DNA of 64,000 nucleotides from Aplysia californica. Taxonomy: Eukaryota; Mollusca; Gastropoda; Aplysiida; Aplysiidae. Under the pieces are notes generated by a model. That model was not told the origin of the DNA, did not search any database, and saw only the letters and a list, made by a program, of their open reading frames with translations. The stretch covers positions 1,128,363 through 1,192,362 of the forward strand of contig NW_004797319.1 in the NCBI RefSeq assembly GCF_000002075.1, written 5' to 3'. Shown here piece by piece: positions 13,501 to 25,500 of this stretch (position 1 is its first letter; each line of letters opens with the position of its first letter). Made by a program: the position numbers and the translations under genes.

Positions 13501-16500
13501 CCTTTGGATTACATAAATGCACAGCTGCAACAGCAGAGGCAGAAACAACAGCTAGTATCCACGGCTCAGACCTCCCCCTCCCCCACAGGCTTAGCCCGGG
13601 CTGCTCCTATAGAGGAAGCCTTCTCGGAGGTGCTGAGAAAACCGTCACCTCACAGGGACCGGGGTCACCCCAGCAGTCATGATAGGGATCGTCCTAGTAG
13701 TCGTGATCGGGATCGTCCAAGCAGTCGTGATCGGGACCATGCCAACAGCAGAGAGCGTGATCGCCCGGCCAGTCGAGACCGGGACCGTCCGGGCAGTCGT
13801 GATCGAGATCGCCCCAGCCATGATCGAGAACGTCCCTCCAGCCGTGAGCAGGACCATCCCATGAGTCGAGACCGTGATCATCCTTCCAGTCGGGATCGGG
13901 GCTCTAGTGGGGACCGTGTCCGTGCCTCCAGTCAAGACTCTCATGACTTAGAGCTCCGACGTGATTACACCTTTCCTCCGGAACCCAAGGAACCATATGA
14001 CTCCAGTAGGGAAAAAGATTTCAGTGATTTTGAGAGGTCAGTGTCTCGAGAAAGAGACACGAGAGACAGAGACTTTGCTTTCAGATCTAGCAGAGATGAG
14101 GAAGTTCCAGGGTCTCGTGAGAGAGACAGAGAGTTTAGTGGGCGAGAAAGTAGAGAAGATGATCGACCACGTTCCAAGGAACGGGACAGGGAAATAGGAC
14201 GGAGAGATAAGTCGTTGCGTCACAGTTCGCGGGAAAATGAAGGGCATGACGTTCGAATGGTTTCAGATTCTCTTGACAGCTCTAGAGAGTCAAGAGCACA
14301 CAAAGACAAAGACATTTTAGACAGAGACCTTGGGAGGGATGAACTGCACAGGGAGAAAGAGAGGGAGAGAGATGCTGAGAAAGAACGAGAGAGACAGAGA
14401 GAGAAGGAGGAAAGAGAACAGCGTGAATATGATGCTAAGGAAAAGTTAAAGAGGGAGCAGGAACTGAAAGAGAGAGAGATCAAAGAGCGGGAGAAAGAGC
14501 TGCAGAGAGAGCATGAACGGGAGAGAGAAAAAGAAATTCAGAGGGATAGAGAAAGAGACAGGGAGCGTGAAATGGAGATAGAAAAGGAGAGAGAGAGGGA
14601 ACGAGATCATGAGCTTCGAGAAAAAGAGCAGGAAAGAGAGAGGGAAAAAGAAAGGGACAGAGACAGGGATTTATTGAAAGAAAAAGAGAAGAAAACTCGG
14701 CCTGAGCATGAAAGGCGTGGCAGACCCAAAACTTCCCCTCGTAGGTCTAGTGTGGATCGTTCTCGCTCTCGATCAGGATCAAGGTCACGGAAGAGATCAC
14801 GTTCTAGACAGAGGTCAAGGTCTAGATCTGCTCCACGGAACCAGCCAGCACTACCATCAGAGGAGGTGGACCATCCTCCAGAACTACATCTAAGTACGTA
14901 CCAGAGAAAGTGGGAAAATATTTTTCTGTGATTGACATAATTGCTTTAACAGTACAATTACGAAAGAAGGTAGGCTGGAAAAGTGAACTTGAGTGATGAT
15001 AATAAAATTGTAACAAAAGCTATAATATTGATAATGAAAAACACGATAATATGATAATAGAAAAATAATAATCATCTAATAATAGTAATAATCAACTTCG
15101 TTGTCTTCAAAATAATAATGATTATAATGACAAGAACAATAATAATAATGATAAAAATAATAATGATGGTGATAAAAAGAGGTGAGGAAGGGGGGCTGAG
15201 GGAGGTGAGAGTGGTCTAGTAACATTCTGTAGTTACTTTCCTGACTGCCATAACAAACTGGAAGGTTGTGTTCGTAGTGAAGGTCTGGTTCATCCTCTTT
15301 TTAATGAAAAACGAAATTAAAAATTTACCTAAGTAAAAACTTTCTTCCTCATTATTGTTTGTTCATATGATCCTCAAAATTTTTGTTAACAAACTTTTGG
15401 TTTATTCATCATAAGTCTCTGTGACTATCTGTTGAAACTGTCTATTCTGAAAGACTTTATATAATTTTACCTGAAGGCTCGGACAGATTTTTAGAAATAT
15501 GTAGAAATACAGACGGAAGCCTTTAGACAAAAGTATCTTTTTTAGATACTTTGATATCTCATTGAATTTTCAGCCCAATGAAGGGAGTAAGCATAGAAGG
15601 CCTTGTTTTAAATAATGTTTGTGTTTATGACTTTTTAGACTTTTATTTCAAATTTGGACTGCTTCTAAATTAATTGCTACCTGCAGGTGATGAGGCTGAC
15701 TTGGAAGAGGTTGGAATTGAGGAGGAAGAGGACATGGAGGATGTGATGTCAGATCGTTCAAACTCTCGGCGACCCCGGGGGCAAGTAGACGATGCTGAGG
15801 CTCAGGTAAAGCAGACTTTGTTCTGTTGAAGCTAGAGAGGTAAGCAGAGTAAGTCTGATTCCTGTAAAGACTTCTCTGTTGACACCCACCCCTTGGCGCT
15901 CATATGACCTTATGCAATTGCAAGCGCCGTAAAACCCTCTACTATTAAAAAAAAAAATATTCTTGTACGAGTCTAGAGGCCAAAATTGGGTTTCAAGAAA
16001 TATCAGGTCTTTTGTTCCTCTTTATATATGAGGATGTCGGCTTCACCTTTACATCTTGCTTCTGGTTAGTTGGCGGGTGCTCTGATGTGGTTTGCTCCTT
16101 GTTTCCTATCAAATATCTATCATTGTTAACTGTCCTCTTTCTTTTCTTAGTATGTTTGTCTTTAGTATTAGTAGTAATACCTCTAATCTTTGGCACTTAT
16201 ATGACCTATTTGTGTTGTGAGTGCGGTAAAATTCTTTCTTCAGCTAAAACATGTTATTTGTACTTGTAGGAGACAGAAGGCTATGAGGACATATCCTCTG
16301 ATGAGGAAATGGGTGTCATGGATGTTCCTAACATGATGCAGGTTGGTCATTTACCTCCTTTTTCTTTTTATAAGCAACATCTAAGGTCCTGACTAATGAG
16401 ATTATGAGAGGGCTTCCACCCTCTGACTTTTTACAATATTAAATGAAGGGATGTTATCTTGGTTTATTGGACTGGACTGTAGAGAAAAGCTGGGTAAACC

Positions 16501-19500
16501 AGGCAGCTAGGGTTATGGGCCTTTGTTCTAAGTGTGATGGCAAAGGAAAAAGCAATTGAACATTTGAAAATGAGATTTGTATTCATCTGACCATTGCTCT
16601 CAAAATTGATAGTTTTTCAGAGCCTTTTGGTTTATTATCTTGTTATAGTCAGTCATTTGCGGCTCAACTAACTCCAACTGATTGGGATTGGAGTCAGAAT
16701 TGCAAAACTGACAAATAGTGGTGAGGTGTGTATGAAGCACCTTTCATGCTCATTAACGATGCATGTGTAACACTTGTTTACTTTATGTTATTTAAATGAA
16801 ATAATCATCAGATGTTTCAAGTCTTTCTGACCCTCGATGGAGACGTATAGATTTTCTCACCTTACTCTCATTCGATGCAAGTCATAATTATGGTCCCATT
16901 CATATATATATGGCTATGTTTCGATGCAAGTGTAACCCTAAAAAAAACCAACTTACAAATTGTTATATAATTCAGTCTAATGTAGCAGACAGCTTTTCTT
17001 GTTTGAATTTAAGGTTCTAAGAGGATAAGATAAACACCAATTTAAATTTTTTTTTTTTGCAGTTCTATCATGTTCAGGTTGTGTTACTTTGGTTGCAAAT
17101 GACTAACTTTAATGAAATAAGTTGTTTTTAGAATGTAATTTGTTTTTTCCCAGGCCATCACACTATGACTAGAAAGTATCAAGGCCATCTGGTGCCAATT
17201 TGAAGCTTGTAGCAAACTGCTTAAACTGCAGGAAGTTGGATCACTTAAGGAATCACAAAATAGTTGTATTTGAAACCTCTAAATTGACTAATGAAATATT
17301 TGTTAAATATTTTGGGCATATTCTGTGACAATGGGTCATTTGGTGTGTGTCAGTTGAAAATGAGTTATACCTGAAGTGTTTGGGGTTTGAAATGGAATCC
17401 ACTTAAATGGAAATCTGCAGGACAGCCAGATTTTCTTTCGTCTAACTGTGGCTTTGGTTTAGAGAGATAGCTCATTTAACATTGATTGTTGACAGTGTAG
17501 AGTTAGGAATGCCATGCTCTTGGCAAATTTCACTATTTGAAAGGTTTTTTTCCCCTCTATCTCTTTTAGTTACTGTCATTTGAGTTGCAGACTGCATATT
17601 GTGCTTTCTCTTTAACATTGTCAGCCAAACAGTCACACAGAACAGATGAAAGCATAGATCAGCATACACACTCTACTGCACTAGAGAAGTGAGAAAGCCC
17701 AATGCTAGTGTCGTCATGAAACACACCAAGTGCTGTCATGTGCTCATATGTAGGGCTTATGTGAACTTACTTTGCAGAGACAATAGGCCATTACCAGCTG
17801 AATTCAGTGTGACATGTACTTTCACTATCCTTGTGTTACAAGGCTGATATACAGAGTGTAGGTCTATTGATGTGTAAGATAAACGTACGCAAACAGTACA
17901 CTGATGATGCCGCTTTCTTACCTGCTATTTATACGTATGTGTTTTTTTGTATCTGTCTTCTCTTTCCCTTTCTTAAAGCACATAAGGCTTGAGGATTTGC
18001 AATACTTGAGGAATGATTTTGAAGATTTAGACGACGTAACCATTAACATTTTGTTTGGTTCAGAAATATTTGCGTTTTGGCTAATTGGTAATTTTATTAC
18101 AAAGACAAAGAAGAAAAATCAGGGATTCTATTTTCTTTCGGTTTACCGTTATTTTAGGATTAACCACGTTTGATTTAGGAGGACTCTTCTGTAATTGTTG
18201 TGTTGTTTTCAAGGCTTTGAAGACAACTATTTGTGTGCGTCCCTGGAAAAAGGTCCCAGTTGTTGGAAATACTGGATATTGAGAAGTAAGGGCATATTTT
18301 TGTAGCAAATTCAATGCTGAACACGCTGATTAAAAGAAATTCAAATATTTTGAGTAGTTTTAAAGATATGCAACATTTTCCAATGTTTAGTACGTTTTAA
18401 CCTTTGGTGAAGAACAAAATATTGCAAAACTAATAACAAATGTTTGGACTATTTTGAGCTTTCAATTTGTTATTAAGAAATGGTTAAATGTTTGTTTTCT
18501 GATGGAACTACATTTTTGACCTGCTACGACTTTTTTGGCCTTTTTATCTCCGTGGCTCAAAAATAGCTTTGTCAACAAGTGGAACCTTCTTCAGGCACAC
18601 ACACATTGTGCAGTAACTGAAGTTGGTAAGAAAACTGTGTGCATGGTAACACTGGAATATCCTTATAATGAACATGTTTTTGTTCATCAGGTGTTGGATA
18701 TGTACGAGCTGGAAGAGGAAAGCTGGCCTACTGGTGGAGCTCCGGGCAACCCTTTAGACTTTTACTTGACGCCACTCACAGTATGAATGAATGGCTGTGC
18801 CTGTTTTTATGTTTCTCTATTTCAATTTCTCCGTCAATATCATTGTGGAAACTTGATAGATATTTTCTTTTTCTTTTTCTTTTTTTTTTTTGAGAATGAT
18901 ATTTGCAATGTTGGTGATGATTTATTTGTATAATAGTTTTTGCTTTTGTTCTTTGCTGCTTTGTTTTTTCTCAGATTCTCTTTCTTTTTTTTTTACCTAG
19001 CCTGTTTGTAAATTTTCCTGTCGTATTGTACACATCCGAAGTTGTGGTGCTTCCTTCCTTTTTTTGTGTTTATTTTCATTTTAATATAAAATATAAAATG
19101 GATAAAAGGATAAAAATGTATTGTTGTAGACAGTTTCGTTGTGTTAATCTTTATTTTCTTAATTTTAAAACGTCCTGATATATTAATATGTGAGAAACTA
19201 TGTGAGTGGTTGGAGAATCCTACCATTGGTATCTTCTTTACTGTCTTTACTATCTCCACTATTTCTACTCGTTTTTTAATTTTTTTTATCTTGCTTTGTA
19301 CAAACCCAAAGCTTAAAAAACCCCCAAAAACCAACCACTTACCAAAAAAACTTCTTTTCTTTTTCTTTCCCCTCTTTTGTTTCTATCTGTGTGTCTTATT
19401 CTTTCATTAGCACTAAATGATTTTTATTATTGATGTGCCTGTCAAATTTCTTCTATTTCTTCCTAAAAAATTCCAGATCTGAAACAGACATCGGCACCGT

Positions 19501-22500
19501 CATGGTTTGCCACTTATTTCTTGGCTTGAATGCTCTAAAAAAAATCCATATTATCATGATATTTTTCTGTCGTCCATCTGTTCCAGTTGTCTCAGTAAGT
19601 TATTCCTTGTCCGCCTATGTCTCTTTTGCCTCTTTATTCTACAAAAAAAACCCCATGTGGATGTTAATTTAGAAACAATGATTTGTTATATTTCAGGCTT
19701 TGAACAGTCCAGCCATGTCATGTTATCAAGTGGAGCTGTCACAGTTGGAAGCATCCGGAAGTCACGGCGACACCCCGCGGGAAGCCCTTGCTTTGTTGGA
19801 TATTTTGTCAAAGTTTGATAATGTGGAACATCAGGACAGGTAAGGGATAGAAGGTGGGAGTCGTGATGATGGTGTGTGTGTCTGAGTGGTAAAGAAAGAT
19901 TCTTTGAGAATTTTTTTCTGTCCTTATTAAGGCTATCTTTTACACACATCATCTTCTTCTACTAGTACCAGGCCTGAAACAGACATGGCCGATCATGGCT
20001 TGCAGCTGATTTCTCAGCCTGAAGGTTCCTAAAAAAAAATCAATATCATCCAGGTCTTTTTCCTTGACCCATCTGTTCAAGTTCTCTAAGTAGATCATTC
20101 TTGGTCTATCTCAGCTTCTTGTGCCTCTTTTTATATACGGTCGAACCTGTCATGACGGCCACCTGAATAAGACGGCCACCTGTACAAACTGCCAGTTTCC
20201 ATTTCCCCCCTTGCGTTTTTTCTTTATAATTTAACAGTGTAAAATGGGCACCTGTCCAACGCGGCTGCGGCCACCTTATTTTATCTCACGGTTAAACTTA
20301 TCTGTCTCAAGCGGCCAGGCGTGGTCACTCATGGCCCGATGCTTTGTCATAAATTTTGAATCTGCCCCTGACGCTGTGGACGGGCCCCGTCTTAATTCAT
20401 TCACCTTTTATTATTGTTAGTCCCTCCAATGACTGTTTACCCAATGTGACCTATAGGAAGGCCTAACAATAAATTTTCAACTGCTAGTGAGGGAAGCGTG
20501 TGATCCGTCATAACCTATAAAAAGCCCCGCCCACAACTCGTGCACAAATCATGTGTGAGGTGACTGGTCACTGTTTTGTTTACCTAATCTATAACAAAGT
20601 TACAATGGACGTTAACGTGAACTTGCGACTTACGCGTCGCTAGTTCTCCGAGTGGTGGTGACCCGTGTGTTTGTTTTACCATGGCACTCGATCTTCATCG
20701 TCTACACTTACATAATATTTTGTTTATTTTACACATGTTAAAAATCAGCAACAAAAAGAAAGCTAACCAATAAACAAACCCAACAAAACAACACAAAAAA
20801 CCCTTCTTACACCACCCTCTCCCCTCTTTCCAAAGAAAACAAAAACCTTTTTGAATTAGCCTTACGGCAGTCCAAAGCCTGAGATCAGCCCCGGTTTGGA
20901 CCTCAAAAGAGAATGATTTGCTTTCTTAGGACTGATCAAGTCCTGCCTAAGACGACCACCTGTGTTATATGGCCACTTTTCTCTATGACAATGGGTGGCA
21001 GTTTTACACAAGTTTGACTGTACATCCCTCTGAGTATTTGCCTTGTTATGTATAGAATATCATGTAAATTTACGGCTCCCCATTTAAGTTTGTATGGTTT
21101 GGCTTTCAGCCTTTGGTTTTGAGCCCTGATAAAATGCCCCAAACCTCTATTTTTATACCACTTTGGAGATACCGTTAAACTATGTGGAATTTGGGACAAA
21201 TCTGAGTGGGATGCTTGCCTAATTAGCTACAATAGCTCTTACGTCTACCTCTACTACTCATTGTGGAGCTACGTATTGTTTGTTTGTCATCTGCTAAGTC
21301 TTGTTGACAGATGTACCACTGATTAAACATTGTAATTTTTGTACTTACTTTTAACATGTATGTATATCCTTATGAAAGTCGAATGGGCCTGCTTTAAAAA
21401 CTTTTAAAATAAACATCTTTGCCTTTAGAAACAGTTAGTTTTTTAAAAAGAGTATACAATTAGATAGTGAATATTTTCTATTTCTTCCTCAGATGGGTAA
21501 TGGCTATGGAGGAAATCCCAGCTCTTCTTGACAAAGGCCTGCCCTACTTAGTTGGACTAGAGAAAAGAGATGGTATGTCAGCCAGGTCTTTGAGGGACTC
21601 AGTATTTTTTTCACTGTCTTAAGTGTCTAAGGTTAAGATTTTAAAAATAATTCCTTCTAGAAACATTTTGGTTTGTGCTCGTCTAATTCTACTTCTCTGA
21701 GCATTGCTTTTTTCCTGTTCAGTCCTTGGATAGATATGGCCATTATTATACTAGCTCAAAAGTGAAGTCATTATTCTTTAGAATTCTAGACTCTTTAGGA
21801 CGAGATGTTCTAAACAAAAAACTTGTACCGCAATCAGATTACTGTCCCAGTGTTTTGAGGATAATTTGACTTGTCTTCATACTTTGAGGCACCCAAACGA
21901 AATAATTTTGATGTTATGCTCTTTTGAAAATACTGACAGTATGTGAGTTTGAGGCCATACTTTGCAGCACACAACAAGTTTCCACAAGGTAACAGTTGTG
22001 GACATGATACAATTAAAAATGTACAAAAAGGAAAAGTATAGTATAAAGATTATGGGACAAAACTTAACAAGCTTGCATAAGAAACAGAGAACTGAAAGAG
22101 TTGGCTTTCTCTCGGGAAAAAGTTATAAATATTTGGAACCCCATTGCATGATCGAGATTGCTAATCGTCCCTCTTGCCATCCCTCTCCCCTTCATGCTGC
22201 CCTTACAATTACAATTATATAATGGTCTGTCTTGCGTAGATGTGCTTTCGACGCTGATGTCTTGGGTGATGGAAGGTTGCGATCCAGACCTGGCCATGAC
22301 TCAACCAGACGCAGCTATCAAAGTGCGGCACCTGAAAGTGGGCATCAAGCTAGCAGGGCTGTTGTGTACTAGCGACGAGGAGATTGCTCTGGGTCTGTTG
22401 GTGAGTGGACAATCTTTCTCAATCGAGTGCTATTTGTACGTATTGTTATTTTGTGTTTGGGTATATTATGCGAATAGATGCGCCATTATTAGGTATCACT

Positions 22501-25500
22501 TTCTTTTTTTTTCTTCTTCTTGTTTTGTTTCCCCTGAGGTGGTTTTTTGTCTAACTTTTTCTTTACACTAAGTGGCTCTTTGATCAAACTAAATTGAAAC
22601 TGAAACCATATATTTTCTGTGTGAAAAGCTAGTAGCCCAGCAAATAAAGTTCAATTCATTTCAATTCAGTCCCCGTTTTACATATATGATCTGTCTTGTC
22701 ACCCATACTTGCACTTTCTATCTCACGACCATCGCTTGAGCTCTGCGTATCCTCCACTCAAGGTCTAGTGTTTTTATAAACAAAATTCAATCAGGGTCTG
22801 TTTGTAAGCGCCACTGGTAGGTTCTACTTCATATTGCTTGATCTATCTTTTTTTTCTGGTCAATATTTCAGAATGCTGATTTTTGTTGTTGTTGTACTTC
22901 CCTCTCTCTTTCTCTCTCTCTCCCTCTTTCTCTCCGTAGCCCTCCTGTTATCCTTTGCCCTGTTGTGCTATCACCCTCATTCCTCCTGTAACCCAGTCCA
23001 TCACATTACACTTCTACCCCTCATACCTCTTGAAGTCTTGTTACTTCCTTCCCATCCCCTTCTGCCATGTTTCTAATGAACCATCCGCTCACATATATTG
23101 CTCCTGTTACAAACACCCCCCCCCCCTCGTAGCAAACCCACCCTGCTTTCAATCTTCCTGTTCTCCCTCCACAGCGTCGGGGTGTCCAGGCTCGCCTCTT
23201 GTCTCTACTGGAGAGCCAGTTCATTATGTTCAGTTTCAAGCACCAGGCACTGAGGGCTTTATCACGCACCACTCACTTTCCCGCTGGCATTCTTTGGTTC
23301 GTCGGCCGCCACTCTGAGCAGAGCCCCCCAGGAGAAGGGCAGGAAGACACGGGATATCAACGTCTTGTGAAAAGCTTACTTAAGCCCATGGTAAGGATAA
23401 GAGCGAAAAATCTCGGAGATCTCGTGTGAAAGTTGCGCTTGTTAAAGATCCCTTGGTGATCTTAACTCTTGTCCTGCGTCTGTGCCGAAATGCGAATCTT
23501 ATCAACAACCGATTACGTTGGACGTGCCGGGCAGGCTGCCGGGGTCACTTAGTGTGTACTGTTGGTGTACAGCGCGCGCGCCAGGAAACGTGTGTTTTCG
23601 CCATGAATACCGCGGGAGTGTGTTAATCGATGATGAAAATAACGCTCTATCTTTCATAGCTTTCTATTTATAAAGTGTTACAAACACATGAATAACCCCC
23701 TCTCACAAGCTGATAAGACATTACAAGTAGTTACGCCCATTTGAATAACCTTTCTGGACGCTCTTGTTGTTATGACTGACCTGAGGTTCGAAAGGGGATA
23801 ATATAGGTAAATTTCCGAATGTTTTACACTCAAATTGTTCTTTGTGCCTGCACAATGGTATTCAAAACTATCAAACAAGCTTATTTTTTATCAGGTAGTA
23901 TCATTTCATACAAAATCAAGCTCCTTTGAAAGATTTTTGTATAGAAAAATGGAAGTCTTGTTTCCTGATTATCCTTTCGAGCTCCTCATGTCTAAGTGGG
24001 TCAATTTCTTCTGTAATTTTATTGGACGAACATCTAGAGCTTCCAACTTGGCATGTTTTGAATGAGACGTATGCCTCGATTACGAACCAACGCAGGCAGT
24101 TGTAGAAGAAGGCCACAAACGCACACAAACTCAAGCAGACTGACGCACACACACTTGACCTGCGTGAATGGGGATCCGACTCGGGACCTGAATGACACGT
24201 AAGAGGATGCGCGCTGCGCGTGCGCTGAGCGTGCGCTGAGCCAGGGGCTACACTGATTCGGGACCAGAACGTAGGCGAGGTGCCGAAATAGGCTTATCGG
24301 GCGACATAAACCCGGCTCCCGCAGGACGAGGGTTAAAATTAATAAGTGTAGACTTCAGCCATCACTCTGGCAAAATTTAGAATTGCAAATTTTCTAGTCA
24401 ATATAAAAACATACAGAGTACCTTCGAAATCGGAATGTTGTTGCCTGAAGGCAAGGGACCATACTAAGTAGGAAAAACAGTCACATATGTAAAAATCAGT
24501 TGCACTGCACGTTGAAGAACCACCAGTTGACTACCCCTGAGATCTAGCAAGGGAACGTAAAAAAGAAGCTGTCTGATGACGTGCTGAGGACTAGCAGTCT
24601 TTGGGAATCTTGAGAATAAGCTGTTCTTTGAAAAGTGCTGAAAATTAGCTATCTCAGAGAATGAGTAGAGGACTAGCTGTGCAGGGCAAAAGTGAGTTGA
24701 GGACTAGCTGGATGGCTGGATGGTGGAATATTAAGTTGAGGACTAGCTGTACAGTACAAGACTGAGTCGAGGACTGGTCAGGGTCCCCACCAGGTCAGGA
24801 AATCGGGGAAAAAGTCGGGAATTTTGAGATGGGTCGGGAGGTCGGGAAAAAGTCGGGAATTTTGTGATGGGTCGGTAAGTCGGGAAAGGATAGGGCCTGT
24901 GTAATGTGTAGCTGTCTAGACTGTATGGTTGATGAATCCTGAAGAGGAAACGTAATTGAACCGCTGTGGCGGAAGTGTATGTGTGACACCGAGGCTCGAT
25001 CGGGAAGAATCAAGATCTACTTTCGCTTTCGTTACTACCCAGAAATTTTCCGGTAATAGTCTGATAGATAACGCAACATTTGTAGCATGCAGGTTGTGCA
25101 TTATGAACTCTGTGTCGCCTTGAAAATAAATCAGTATTAAAAATTGCCCTCTTCTGTCGCTTGTGGAAAAAAAAAAGAAAAAGAACTTTTCAAACGTCTT
25201 GTCAGATTCGCCCTCGTGACCGGTCAATGAACCTGTGAGTACCGGTGGTCCGAGCGCTGTGAAGTAAGGACTCCTTTATAAGATACACTTCTTGTGGAAG
25301 GGGATTGGGGGGGGGGGGGATGAAGGCAACGCTAGAGGACAAAAACTGAACTTGGAAGCAAATTTTTAGCATTTTGATAACTACTTTAGAGCTCTCTGCA
25401 AAGCGCGCGTTGGTGCAGGCCTTGTGTGGAATCGGGATCCGTCATGCCTTGTTATTGAACTTAAGTGTTCGCATTTCATAGGATGGGTGATTGTAATTTA

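Noticed and set aside
13645-13944. Minus-strand open frames opposite exon 6 (99 and 61 codons and others)
   Set aside because: They are shadows of the RD/SR repeat; the plus-strand frame has splice sites and phase, the minus strand has not.
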